Below, piece after piece: positions 1 to 8,034 of a DNA stretch of 64,000 bases. Every line of letters begins with the position of its first letter. Position 1 is the stretch's first letter. This stretch comes from Hominenteromicrobium mulieris (lineage in GTDB: Bacteria > Bacillota > Clostridia > Oscillospirales > Acutalibacteraceae): contig JAJJOY010000008.1 of assembly GCA_021029595.1 (NCBI GenBank), positions 1 through 64,000 of the forward strand, given 5' to 3'. Position numbers and translations under genes: made by a program. The notes under the pieces were generated by a model. It ran no database searches. It was given only the letters and a program-made list of their open reading frames with translations, and was not told where the DNA came from.

Positions 1-2
1 TC

Positions 3-53
3 GCGCTGGCGAATCTGATTCTGGCTGACAGGCGATCCTGCCTGACGGCTTAA
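3..53 (+). CDS. 3' end of an upstream gene (partial)
   Basis: An open frame runs from the window edge to a TAA at 51-53 and encodes the tail ALANLILADRRSCLTA. Only 16 codons are visible, so no function can be given. It points the same way as the following small element genes and could be the last gene of an upstream operon of the mobile element. It could also be a chance open frame. Confidence 0.3.
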   Translation, partial: ALANLILADRRSCLTA

Positions 54-218
54 ATCAGTGTGGCTGCAGCGCTGATGGAATGGCGTATATATGCCCTGCC
101 GGGTGGAATCTTCCCACAGGGCCTTTCCTTTTGCGTGTTCTGCGGTGTTGCCTTAAAAGTTTCAGTAGCTGTTTCCGTCGAACTGTGGTATATGTTTGTG
201 TTGCAAGGAGGCGAGCGC

Positions 219-539
219 ATGAAATACAAGCTGCTGAAAAACCTATATGACTGTTTTTATACCCCACCCGAACTCTCGGCGCAGAAGCAGGAAATTGAGG
301 AGTGCCACCGAGCACTTAGCGAGGCGTTGGGAAAGCCGGAGCGTCGGCTGGTGCCCCGGATCATCGACGCAAAAGACCGTATTGCGGAGGACACCTCCAT
401 CGACAGCTTTATCACCGGATTTGAACTGGCGTGGAAACTCTCCATGGAATTGAACTATTACGAAAACGAGCGCTCAGTCTCCTGCCGAACGGCAATGGAG
501 TTGAGGGCGCGTTTCACATCTAAGGAGGAAGAGAAATGA
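219..539 (+). CDS. DUF6809-like small mobile-element protein
   Basis: The protein has 106 residues and is predicted soluble and mostly helical, starting MKYKLLKNLYDCFYTPPE. The ATG at 219 is chosen because CAAGGAGG lies at 204-211, right before it; the longer open frame upstream has no ribosome site. The layout (a short N-terminal LYDxxYxP segment, a central charged helix, then a DSFITGFELAWKLSMEL-type helix) resembles the DUF6809 family, common in integrative elements of gut Clostridia. The function of that family is unknown. The stop overlaps the next start by 4 nt (ATGA), so the two genes are translationally coupled. The family match is from memory of the pattern, not a search. Confidence 0.6.
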   Translation: MKYKLLKNLYDCFYTPPELSAQKQEIEECHRALSEALGKPERRLVPRIIDAKDRIAEDTSIDSFITGFELAWKLSMELNYYENERSVSCRTAMELRARFTSKEEEK

Positions 540-997
540 AGAAACTCATCATAGTGGCAATGATTGCCGCATGTGTCGCCCTGTGCGCCGCTGTGTGGCC
601 ACATGGCAACGCGGTCGAGGAAACACCCGTCCCAGCCGCAGAAACCACTGTGAGCGCCAAGGAAGCGACCGTTGGAGAAATTGAGGAACCCGCAGCACTG
701 GCAGAGAAGGAAAAAGGGGCGGTTCCGCAGCAAGAAGCATCCCAAGAGGAACGTCCTGAACCAGAGACAGAGCCTATTGAAATGCCCGCAGATTCTGAAC
801 TCCAGCCTTCCGCAGAGCAGTCACCCACTAAAAATTCCGCACCAGAGCCAACTCCATCCCAACCGCCTAAAGAACTGCAGCCCGGTGAGAAAGTCTATGT
901 GGCGGGTTTCGGCTGGGTGGAGTACGAGGGGCCAAACTACTGTGAAGATGGTACGGATATTTACGAAAACGGCAACAAAATTGGGATCACGGGGTGA
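536..997 (+). CDS. DUF6550-like secreted or membrane-anchored protein
   Basis: This 153-aa protein begins MKKLIIVAMIAACVALCAAV, a clear signal peptide or N-terminal membrane anchor (residues 3-20). It continues with a long Pro/Glu/Ala-rich linker (about 25-115) and ends in a compact conserved tail, VAGFGWVEYEGPN...DIYENGNKIGITG. The tail and the overall build match the DUF6550 family found on clostridial conjugative elements. The linker suggests the folded C-terminus is displayed outside the membrane. It overlaps the DUF6809-like gene by 4 nt. A role at the cell surface during element transfer is plausible but is inference only. Confidence 0.65.
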   Translation: MKKLIIVAMIAACVALCAAVWPHGNAVEETPVPAAETTVSAKEATVGEIEEPAALAEKEKGAVPQQEASQEERPEPETEPIEMPADSELQPSAEQSPTKNSAPEPTPSQPPKELQPGEKVYVAGFGWVEYEGPNYCEDGTDIYENGNKIGITG

Positions 998-1336
998 AAT
1001 GTGTAGTTGCCCATTGCATTCGCTTCCCATTCGTGTTATCATGATAACGCTAAATTGTTGCACTGTCCTGAACTTTGATCGTTCGTAGCATGAGAGTACG
1101 AATCATATTGAACGGCAGAGACATAGACAATCTTGCAGACAAATGAGTAAATCCTCGAAACTATTGATTCCAATCAAATTCTCATTATGGAATTGAGAAA
1201 GCAGTTTGCTGGTTGACTGTCGTTGTCCCCCCCCCTGTTGTTTCGATGCTTTGCACCACAAAATCGAACCGAAGAAAGTGTTCTTTCGTCGGGTTTGTTT
1301 TGTTGCGTGCAAAGCGGTCTTCCGGATGATCGCAGT
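998..1336. other. Non-coding region with a C9 tract and imperfect inverted repeats
   Basis: About 340 bp without a convincing gene. It holds a run of nine C at 1227-1235 and, just after it, an imperfect inverted repeat around 1271-1290 (cgaagaa...ttctttcg). Position and structure would suit a regulatory or transfer-origin region of the element, but no relaxase is visible in the window and I cannot assign a nick site. Open frames here lack ribosome sites. Confidence 0.3.
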
Positions 1337-1368
1337 CCACGCACGAAGCAAAGTGCGTGGGCTTTTTT
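1337..1368 (+). terminator. Intrinsic terminator
   Basis: An 8-bp perfect stem CCACGCAC/GTGCGTGG (1337-1344 and 1353-1360) with an 8-nt loop is followed by GC and six T. It stands just upstream of the ribosome site of the next small gene, so it may separate or attenuate transcription between the two gene pairs. Confidence 0.7.
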
Positions 1369-1390
1369 CGGCTCAGAAAGGAGGCCAATT

Positions 1391-1612
1391 ATGGGAAAGG
1401 TGTCAGGAAAAACACATACCAAAGAACAGCTGGATCACTGGGCAAATCTGCATAATCCCAATAACAAGACATATCGAACTGACGCAGACAATCGTGCCAA
1501 TCAGATGAATCCAAACCACAGAACGCACCAGAAAACTCACAATGCAAACCGCAGAAACAAAGCACATTGGATGCCCCTGTGGGCACCGGACTATCCGGAA
1601 TACGATGATTAA
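1391..1612 (+). CDS. Small Asn/His-rich hypothetical protein of mobile elements
   Basis: This 73-aa protein has an AGAAAGGAGG ribosome site at 1375-1384. Its sequence is very polar and repetitive: segments such as HWANLHNPNNKTY, NRANQMNPNH and THQKTHNANRRN repeat an N-x-x-N-P-N pattern. Such proteins are seen beside other small genes on clostridial integrative elements, but I know no function. It has no membrane segment and no cysteine. The gene sits 17 bp upstream of another tiny gene. Confidence 0.6.
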   Translation: MGKVSGKTHTKEQLDHWANLHNPNNKTYRTDADNRANQMNPNHRTHQKTHNANRRNKAHWMPLWAPDYPEYDD

Positions 1613-1629
1613 AAATTGGAGGTTACGGT

Positions 1630-1803
1630 ATGTCAAAGCACTTTTTCGACTACGATGACGACGACTTCGCCATGAGCATTTCTGACAGTATAGCGAGGGA
1701 CTCCGATGGGAATCTCATGATGCGCATGGGCGATTACATGGCGATGGATATGAACACCGGCGATATTCACATGATTTCATCATGGGCCGATGACGATGAC
1801 TAA
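1630..1803 (+). CDS. Tiny acidic hypothetical protein
   Basis: This 57-aa protein starts at an ATG behind TTGGAGG (1617-1623). It is strongly acidic, with a DYDDDD stretch near the N-terminus and a WADDDD end, and contains several Met-rich turns (MMRMGDYMAMDM). It is probably cotranscribed with the preceding Asn-rich gene. Acidic small proteins on mobile elements are sometimes DNA mimics, but nothing specific supports that here. Function unknown. Confidence 0.55.
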   Translation: MSKHFFDYDDDDFAMSISDSIARDSDGNLMMRMGDYMAMDMNTGDIHMISSWADDDD

Positions 1804-1875
1804 ACCTTAGGCAGTAGCTCAGCGGCTGCACCGCCATAGACAAGGAAAACACTTTCAAAATCCAGACAGAAAAAT

Positions 1876-1905
1876 AGCGGGACAGGCCGTAAGGCTTGTC
1901 CCGCT
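1876..1905 (-). terminator. Intrinsic terminator for the RNA polymerase-like operon
   Basis: A stem of about 12 bp, AGCGGGACA(g)GCC/GGC(t)TGTCCCGCT, closes on a GTAA loop. Read on the minus strand it follows the stop codon at 1915 closely and is trailed by TATTTTTCTGTC. It may also act weakly for the plus-strand genes ending at 1803. Confidence 0.75.
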
Positions 1906-1914
1906 GTCTGTATC

Positions 1915-2646
1915 CTATGGCAGATATTCTTCCGTGATTCGATACCGGCTGATGCCGAAGGCGTTGCTCCGCTCCATGATCTCTACCGGGATCTTGGGCA
2001 GATACTTCTTGCTGAAGCTGGTGTCCCCGAAATAGGCGTCAAAGTTTGCTACTGGCAGGACCACCCACTCGCAATCATCCTGTCGGTTGGCGAGGTAATA
2101 GCGGATCAGCGTCCAGGCACCCTTGGTTTGGGGCGCAAAAATCGGGATCTGATACTGCAACACCTTGCTTCGCCACGCGGCGGCAAATTTTGACTGAATG
2201 ACCTCCGCATACTTGAGCGAGGTGCTGCGCACATTTTCCGGGTGCGTCAGCATGAAGTCCGCAGTGCGGAGGACATGACGGAGAAACCAGCCGATCCCGT
2301 CCGCGTCCACCAGCTCCGGGAACTCCGTGTGCAGCTCCGAAAAGTCCGTCTGGAGCTGCCATTCCTTGCCCGGCGCACGCTTCCCGTCCTCCGGCACACT
2401 GCACCATGCGCAGAGCGCGCGGCGGGCGTAGTCGATCCGATCGTGGGAATCACCCGAAATGACTGTCCCGTTTTTATCGTGGAACAAATATCCGCGGGCC
2501 AGAATGGTCAAAATCCGAGCCATCCCCTCAAACTCCAGGATCGTGGCAAAGGTGAATCGGCCCAGCCATGTCGTATCGCTCTTCTTGCTGGCGGTATAGG
2601 AAACCGTTCCGGTATATGCGCAGAATTCCTCCCATTCGTTAATCAT
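1915..2646 (-). CDS. Unrecognised partner of the RNA polymerase-like protein
   Basis: This 243-aa protein starts at MINEWEEFCAY; the ATG at 2646 overlaps the end of the upstream polymerase-like gene by 8 bp, so the two are translationally coupled. I do not recognise a family. The sequence reads as a soluble mixed alpha/beta protein with a helix-rich middle (SELHTEFPELVDADGIGWFLRHVLRTADF) and a C-terminal WVVLPVANFDAYFGD segment. No nuclease, helicase or nucleotidyltransferase motif is evident and there are no membrane segments. The tight overlap and shared terminator suggest a dedicated partner or accessory subunit. Confidence 0.75.
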   Translation of the reverse strand: MINEWEEFCAYTGTVSYTASKKSDTTWLGRFTFATILEFEGMARILTILARGYLFHDKNGTVISGDSHDRIDYARRALCAWCSVPEDGKRAPGKEWQLQTDFSELHTEFPELVDADGIGWFLRHVLRTADFMLTHPENVRSTSLKYAEVIQSKFAAAWRSKVLQYQIPIFAPQTKGAWTLIRYYLANRQDDCEWVVLPVANFDAYFGDTSFSKKYLPKIPVEIMERSNAFGISRYRITEEYLP

Positions 2647-5600
2647 CCCGCACCTCCAGAACATTTTTCTCGATGTACTCCGGCAGCAGATCCCACAGCA
2701 GGTCACGCCTGCCGAGAGCCACCACATAGCGCACAGCCAAAGTCGGTCTCACGATAGCGGTCAGCAGTTCCCGGCACTTGGCCGTCACCGCATCACGGTA
2801 GCTCCGGGAAGGGGACTTGTCCGCAAAGGCGCTCATCATGGCAGTGAAAGCCTTCGAGTCGTTTTCACGAAACAGCCGCTTTTTCTCCCTGCCGGTGTTC
2901 TCGTCCGCCATATCACAGACAATGTCTCCCAGGATGCGGTAGCCGCCGAAGCGGAAATCGGTCAGTAGATCGTATATATCTTCAAACTCCGGCAGCCATT
3001 CCCGCAGGAAACGTTCCCGTGCATCCTCGTCCATGAAGTGCCATACCTGTTCCCGCATGGCGCGTCGCAGAGCGGACACCCTTTCCGGCGGCAGACTGCC
3101 GAACAGGGCGTACAGCTCGTCGGGATCGTATGTATCCTCCTGTCCTCTGGCATACAGGATGCGCTCCACATCGCTCTTCCGCTTTTTCTCCTTCAACGGA
3201 ACACGGCAGGCCCGGATGCGGGAGAGACAGGCATCGTAATCTTGCAGCAGCGCATCCACCGTTGCCAGCTTATCGGGGGTCAGCTGCCCCTTCCAGTCCG
3301 GCTGCCGGGCGAAGGAAAACAGCTCCTCATCCTTGGCAGGCCTTGCCTTGATGCGCGGCGTGTTCTTTTTCAGCTGCTGTGCCAAATACGGCAGACGCTC
3401 CACATTGGAGTCCACCTTGTTCCAATCCACCTTTTTGAAAAACGCTTTCACCTTGGTCGCATGGGTAGGCTCATACCAGGCACGCCGGGTCTCCATCTCC
3501 TCTACCAGCGTTTTATATTTGAGAAAGTCGCTGCGCTTGACGGTCTTATGGGTCAGATACTCATCCAGATCAGGGCGAATGCCGCTCTTGGCCGAGTCGA
3601 TCTCCAGCCCGGTGAGAATGGCCAATGTCTCCGTCTCCTCCCAGCAGCGCTCCCGTTCCTCGGCGTCGGAGTTTTCGTTGTAGGCAATGATGCTGCGATC
3701 CAATGCGGCGTTGCAGATTTGGCCGACGCGGGAGGAGAAGGTACTGCGGACCGTTTCGAAGCGGGCCTCCCAGTCGTCGGCGCTGCGGATCTGAGGCTGG
3801 ACCGTGGGGATCATCAGCAGTGGCAGGTTGTGCGACCGGGAAAATACGCTCCGCGGCCGCGGAGGATCGTGATAGATGTTTCGTTTCACGCATTCGTTCA
3901 AAATGGGGTCGCTGATCGTCTTGATCATGTCGCCGTCGTAGTCGGCACCGCCTAAACGCTCTGCGGCGAGTGAAGTGTAGCCAACCATAACAACATCCGT
4001 CAGATGGCCGAGGTATTGATCGTGTAAATTTTTCCTGTCTTCAAGAGGATAAAGCTGCATTTCTTCATTCCGGGCAATGTGCGGATTGCGCAGCAGCGTG
4101 CAGACATGACTGGATTGGTAAGCCGCGCTCGGAGCAAAGAAATTCTGATGGTTCAACTCCAGCCCCCAGCGAAAATTGATAAAGGTGTTCGCTTTTTTAC
4201 TTGTTCCGGTTTTCGTAACAGGTAGGCAATTCAAAAAATCCAGCAGATCCCCAGAAAGATACCGGTTGTCTCCCGCCACAATCAGCCGTCCGACGGCGTA
4301 CTGCTCTGCAATTTTGTCCGCTTCGGCCTCTAATCGCTTGGCGTAGATTGGTTCGTTGATGAAGTGTGGATTCTTTTTCAGCACAGCGGCAAGGATCTGG
4401 TCTTTGCCCTGATGCCGTTCCCACCAGCTGACCCGTTCAAACTTCTCCAGAAAATAATTCCGCCGAAACGACTCATCGGCGCAAAAGTTGTAATACGCCA
4501 GCTCGGTCTGCTTGGTGAGCCAATTTCGCTCGTCTGTCTCCGGGCTGTGGTCCCAGCCGTCCGGCAGATCGGCAGGGCGGAACTCGTCACCCTGAATGGA
4601 AACGGTGGTCAGAAACTGATAGTTCAGCTCGGTGGTCTGTTCCGGTTTCTCCTTGCTCACATTGGTAATGTACAGCGCATGGCGGTACTTGCGGAACATC
4701 GCCCAATAGTCCTCCCAGCTCATGCCGCTCTCGTTCAGCCAGCCGCAGCCCTTGAACATACTTTTGGTGAGGATGATGTCAATCTTCTGAATCGGATGCT
4801 GCACGCCCCACAGATCGGTGATGGTGTCCGCGCCGCTGCGGTCAAGATAATCCTTGAAGTCCACCTCGTGCAGCATGCCTTTCACATATGGCATACGAAT
4901 TTGAAATGAGGTGTGGACTTTCCTTCCGCACAGCTTCTCATCAACAAGGCGGGCATACTGCTTGGAGATCAGCCCCTCGCCGTCGAAGCAGGTAACCTCG
5001 ACGGTGGCCATCGTCTCCACCCGGTGATATTTGCGGGTGCTGTTCTGCGCCCCGTCATCCTCCACCGTAATCATCTCTGTGGGCGGGGGTGTTCGTACCG
5101 GATTGTCAACGACCACTACCCGGTGGGGGCGGTCAATGTCGATGCCGTCAATGCGGATACCGCTGGACAGCATCAGGCCGTTGTAGGCGTAGAGTTTGCT
5201 GAGCTGGCAGTCACCGATGGTCATATCCATCATGATGCGGCGGCGCACCGCATCATAAAAATCCTCTCGGATGAAGGACAGCCGCGCCTGCCGGCTCATG
5301 CTGCCCGAACGCTCAAAGGCGAGGTAGCGATGCGGCCCGGAGCCAAAATCAAGGCTCACGCCCTCGGGACGGAACAGGGCCTTCGCTTTTTCCTGCCGGA
5401 TCCGGTATTTCTTTCTGGCACCGCTCCGGTCGAAGATGCCGGAGAAGTCTATATAGAAAATGATGTCCGAGAGGTCAGTCACCAGTTGCCCACCGGGTCT
5501 TCCGGTGAAGGTATCGCCGTGCAGCACGCACATGATCTGATAGAACAGTGCGTTATCGTCCTGCTCGTGAGGTGCGGAAAGTGATTTGCATTTCTCTGTC

Positions 5601-5704
5601 TCGGCGGCGCTGAGATGGAAGGTATATGTCCCGTCCTGCTGCCTGCCATAGCTGATCACAGCTCTGGCGGACAGCTCGTAGATCCTGTATTTTACCAGCG
5701 GCAT
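2639..5704 (-). CDS. Two-barrel RNA polymerase of the eukaryotic RdRP / YonO superfamily
   Basis: This 1021-aa protein starts at an ATG with AGGAGGTGAG in front. It carries the ordered motifs of the double-psi-beta-barrel RNA polymerases. FDGEGLISKQYA (240-251) and FQIRMPYVKGMLH (267-279) hold the first-barrel lysine K275. ILTKSMFKG (311-319) is the second lysine region. LLRNPHIARNEEM (537-549) matches the RNP motif of eukaryotic RNA-dependent RNA polymerases. GGADYDGDMI (585-594) gives the metal-binding aspartates D588, D590 and D592 of the DxDGD signature. EIDSAKSGIRP (701-711) matches the later K-S/T-G motif. All expected catalytic residues are present, so it should be an active RNA polymerase. 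Known relatives are RdRPs such as QDE-1 and the SP-beta phage enzyme YonO. Template (ssDNA or RNA) and role are unknown. It is cargo of the mobile element and is followed by an overlapping 243-aa gene. Confidence 0.88.
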   Translation of the reverse strand: MPLVKYRIYELSARAVISYGRQQDGTYTFHLSAAETEKCKSLSAPHEQDDNALFYQIMCVLHGDTFTGRPGGQLVTDLSDIIFYIDFSGIFDRSGARKKYRIRQEKAKALFRPEGVSLDFGSGPHRYLAFERSGSMSRQARLSFIREDFYDAVRRRIMMDMTIGDCQLSKLYAYNGLMLSSGIRIDGIDIDRPHRVVVVDNPVRTPPPTEMITVEDDGAQNSTRKYHRVETMATVEVTCFDGEGLISKQYARLVDEKLCGRKVHTSFQIRMPYVKGMLHEVDFKDYLDRSGADTITDLWGVQHPIQKIDIILTKSMFKGCGWLNESGMSWEDYWAMFRKYRHALYITNVSKEKPEQTTELNYQFLTTVSIQGDEFRPADLPDGWDHSPETDERNWLTKQTELAYYNFCADESFRRNYFLEKFERVSWWERHQGKDQILAAVLKKNPHFINEPIYAKRLEAEADKIAEQYAVGRLIVAGDNRYLSGDLLDFLNCLPVTKTGTSKKANTFINFRWGLELNHQNFFAPSAAYQSSHVCTLLRNPHIARNEEMQLYPLEDRKNLHDQYLGHLTDVVMVGYTSLAAERLGGADYDGDMIKTISDPILNECVKRNIYHDPPRPRSVFSRSHNLPLLMIPTVQPQIRSADDWEARFETVRSTFSSRVGQICNAALDRSIIAYNENSDAEERERCWEETETLAILTGLEIDSAKSGIRPDLDEYLTHKTVKRSDFLKYKTLVEEMETRRAWYEPTHATKVKAFFKKVDWNKVDSNVERLPYLAQQLKKNTPRIKARPAKDEELFSFARQPDWKGQLTPDKLATVDALLQDYDACLSRIRACRVPLKEKKRKSDVERILYARGQEDTYDPDELYALFGSLPPERVSALRRAMREQVWHFMDEDARERFLREWLPEFEDIYDLLTDFRFGGYRILGDIVCDMADENTGREKKRLFRENDSKAFTAMMSAFADKSPSRSYRDAVTAKCRELLTAIVRPTLAVRYVVALGRRDLLWDLLPEYIEKNVLEVRDD

Positions 5705-5822
5705 CGGCTCACCTCCTCATGCTTCTATTCTATAGCCATGAGCAAAACTTCAAAAGAGCAGTAATATCAATGGTTCCCGGCCATGGCTGAAACCGAAATC
5801 ACTCATATGGTATAGAAAGCGG

Positions 5823-5873
5823 AGCCCCTTTTTGGTAAAATTGACTTGAGAGAAAACCAACCAGAAAGGGGCT
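5823..5873 (+). other. Hairpin in front of the transposase gene
   Basis: The arms AGCCCCTTTTTGGT (5823-5836) and ACCAGAAAGGGGCT (5860-5873) pair over 14 bp with one mismatch around a 23-nt loop. The right arm lies about 35 bp before the transposase start. It could limit read-through translation of the transposase or be part of the IS end. Confidence 0.6.
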
Positions 5874-5907
5874 GGCCGCTATCTACCGACAGGAAATCAT
5901 TCAGGAT

Positions 5908-7137
5908 GTGACATTGTTTACATCCCAAAGTGCCGCTGCGTTCTACGACAGTCTTTTCAGCAGTCTGGACTTCACGCTGCCCGGAGCGGCAACCGGGCGG
6001 CGGGGCTTTCCAAAGGAAGCCATGGTCTGTGCGTTTATCGTTATGAAATGCGAGGGCTTCTCACAAATCACAGATTTGGCGGATTATCTGGACAACAACC
6101 GCATCATCGCCCATTACTGCGGTTTCAATATCATGAAGCCGTTGCCGTCCTACTGGACGTATGACCGTTTCCTCAAAAAAATGGATAACGCTGCATTGAA
6201 AGAAATCATGGCGGCACAGGTGAAGAAACTCTATGAGATGGGGATCGTGGACGCCTCATTTATTGGCCTGGATTCCACACCTGTCATGGCAAACACGAAG
6301 CAGAACAATCCAAAATCCTTTGCAAAGAACAAGTTCTCCAAGGAAAACCACCCGAAAAGCGATCCGGACTGCGCCCTCGGCGTCCATTCTGCCTCCAACC
6401 AGCACAATGAGCGCCGGTACGAGTTCTACTGGGAATACAAAAGTCATGTGCTGGTGGACTGCATCTCCGGCCTGCCGATCTACGAGCTGACCACACCAGG
6501 CAATGTCGCCGATTCCTCCGTCGCCGCTGAGATCCTCGCCGAAGCTGACAGGGTGATCTCCTTAAAGGAATGCACCTTCCTTGCCGACAAGGGCTACGAT
6601 GTGAAAAGCATCTACAATACCGTAAAAACGGTCTATGAGGGCGAGGCTTTTATTCCCCTCAATCCACGCGGCACGAAAGCCTCTGAAGCGATTTCTGTCG
6701 GTAATCCAATCTGCGAGGCCGGGCTGGCTATGCACAAGGATGGCAAAACCACCGACAATGGGCGTACCCGCCAGAAATACTGCTGCCCGTTCCGCCAGTC
6801 CAAGACCGGTGTTTGCCCTTGTAACCACAAGAATTGGAACAACGGCAAGAAGAACCGGGGCTGCACGAAATATAAGACCATTCCCGATGACTACAGACTT
6901 TCCATTGACCGTAGCTGCCTCTGTTTCAAGAGGATATACGCCTTGCGTACAGAGTGCGAGCGCTACAATTCCCGCTTCAAATCCACAGGTCAGGAACGCC
7001 TGTGGGTGCGCAACGGCGCCAGCGCGGCAAACCTCAATACACTGGCCCACATCTCCGCTTTAGCGGTCGCGCTGGCCGCTGTTCTGCACGGCTCTCACTC
7101 CTACCGTTCCGCCAAACAGCTTCGGCGTTCCGCCTGA
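5908..7137 (+). CDS. DDE transposase (IS4/IS1182-like)
   Basis: This is a 409-aa transposase of the RNase H-fold DDE type. The visible triad is D122 in GLDSTPV, D227 in LADKGYD and E351 in CERYNSRFK. An N-terminal helical DNA-binding part (1-110) precedes it, and a Cys-rich insert (C292, C293, C303, C305, C319) lies between the second Asp and the Glu. The frame is open upstream of the annotated GTG without a good ribosome site, so the true start could be up to 12 codons earlier at a rare codon. The gene is full length with no internal stop, so the IS may still be active. Exact IS family not certain. Confidence 0.85.
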   Translation: MTLFTSQSAAAFYDSLFSSLDFTLPGAATGRRGFPKEAMVCAFIVMKCEGFSQITDLADYLDNNRIIAHYCGFNIMKPLPSYWTYDRFLKKMDNAALKEIMAAQVKKLYEMGIVDASFIGLDSTPVMANTKQNNPKSFAKNKFSKENHPKSDPDCALGVHSASNQHNERRYEFYWEYKSHVLVDCISGLPIYELTTPGNVADSSVAAEILAEADRVISLKECTFLADKGYDVKSIYNTVKTVYEGEAFIPLNPRGTKASEAISVGNPICEAGLAMHKDGKTTDNGRTRQKYCCPFRQSKTGVCPCNHKNWNNGKKNRGCTKYKTIPDDYRLSIDRSCLCFKRIYALRTECERYNSRFKSTGQERLWVRNGASAANLNTLAHISALAVALAAVLHGSHSYRSAKQLRRSA

Positions 7138-7316
7138 TCTGTCTTTTCCATACCTTTTGCAGGCGCGGGGTTTACCGCGCTATGGTTTTTGCGCCCTTGA
7201 GATACCCCTAAACTCTTTTGCTTCCCATTTGCCTGTTTGTGGGCTGCTCTTTCCAACTGTTTTGCTCATCTCTTTTCTATTCTATCATGAGGTTTTAAAT
7301 TTGCAATGTGGATACT

Positions 7317-7344
7317 GCTCCCACTTTTTCAGTGGGAGCTTTTT
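7317..7344 (+). terminator. Intrinsic terminator upstream of the excisionase operon
   Basis: A perfect 9-bp stem GCTCCCACT/AGTGGGAGC with a TTTTC loop and five T follows. It lies 40 bp before the excisionase-like gene and probably stops read-through from the IS. Confidence 0.8.
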
Positions 7345-7384
7345 GCTTGCAGCTCTCAACAAAAAATTATAAAGGAGGAATCCA

Positions 7385-7594
7385 ATGCAAGAATCCACAT
7401 TCACCAACTACGACCAGCTGCCGCTGTTCCTCAATGCGAACACGGTGGCGCAGGTGCTGGGCGTGTCCATCTCCAGCGCCTATGAGCTCATGCACGAGAC
7501 GGGCTTCCCCGCGCTGCGGATAGGCAGCCGCATCGTGGTACCCAAAGAAGAGTTCCGCCGGTGGGTAGATGCGCAGACAGGGGGTGATACCTGA
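7385..7594 (+). CDS. Excisionase-like helix-turn-helix protein
   Basis: This 69-aa protein has a strong AAAGGAGG site. It contains a MerR/Xis-type winged helix: FLNANTVAQVLGVSISSAYELM for the helix-turn-helix, then GFPALRIGSRIVVPKEEFRRWVDAQ for the wing. This is the pattern of Tn916-type excisionases and HTH_17 proteins. It probably directs the adjacent integrases toward excision. Its stop overlaps the next gene's ATG (TGATG), so it heads a three- or four-gene operon. Confidence 0.8.
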   Translation: MQESTFTNYDQLPLFLNANTVAQVLGVSISSAYELMHETGFPALRIGSRIVVPKEEFRRWVDAQTGGDT

Positions 7595-8034
7595 TGTTCC
7601 AGCGCTGGCCCAAGCAGGACCCGAACAAACACTACTATCTCGTCCCCAACGAAGTCTTTAATCTCGGACTCAGCTCTCACGAGATCGCCGTCTACAATTA
7701 CCTTCTGCGCTGCGAGGATCGCAGAACCTACCAATGTCATCCCAGCTACCGCACCATCGGAAAGGCGGTGCAGCTGAGCGAAAACACCGTGCGGAAGTAT
7801 GTGGCCGGTCTGGAGGAGAAGGGGCTTATTCACACCGAGCCCAGTACCATCACCACAAAGGACGGCCGCGTGTGCAACGGAAGTCTCATCTACACCATCC
7901 GCCCCATTCAGGAAGCACTGAAGCTGAACTATCAGCGGCAGTTCCTGCGGGCGGAGCGTGACATAGAGCGGGCAAAGGCAGAGAAACGGCTGGCCGAATT
8001 GAATCGGCAGAACAAAAAGGAGGAAAGCGCATGA
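7594..8034 (+). CDS. Winged-helix DNA-binding protein of the element
   Basis: This 146-aa protein opens MFQRWPKQDPNKHYYLVPNE. A winged helix follows: LSSHEIAVYNYLLRCED, then CHPSYRTIGKAVQLSENTVRKYVAGLEEKGLI, the HTH_36 pattern typical of plasmid or element replication and regulatory proteins. The C-terminus is a basic, probably coiled helix (about 105-146) rich in Arg, Glu and Lys. It is coupled to the excisionase gene upstream (1-nt overlap) and to the next gene (ATGA). It may control excision or replication of the element; the target is unknown. Confidence 0.7.
   Translation: MFQRWPKQDPNKHYYLVPNEVFNLGLSSHEIAVYNYLLRCEDRRTYQCHPSYRTIGKAVQLSENTVRKYVAGLEEKGLIHTEPSTITTKDGRVCNGSLIYTIRPIQEALKLNYQRQFLRAERDIERAKAEKRLAELNRQNKKEESA

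Larger units (their letters stand above)
5809..7155 (+). mobile_element. Insertion sequence with an IS4/IS1182-type DDE transposase (ends approximate)
   Basis: One transposase gene occupies nearly the whole unit. Candidate imperfect terminal repeats are GGTATAGAAAG (from 5809) and the reverse complement of CTTTTCCATACC (to 7155), but the match is short and I saw no target duplication, so the ends are tentative. It sits between the polymerase-like operon and the excisionase gene, inside the larger element. Confidence 0.5.

Noticed and set aside
3038-3955. Long open frame on the plus strand opposite the polymerase-like gene
   Set aside because: It is a codon-bias shadow of the minus-strand gene, lacks a ribosome site and encodes no recognisable protein.
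7385-8034. Toxin-antitoxin pair
   Set aside because: The first protein is an excisionase-type winged helix and the second a winged-helix DNA-binding protein; neither shows a toxin fold.
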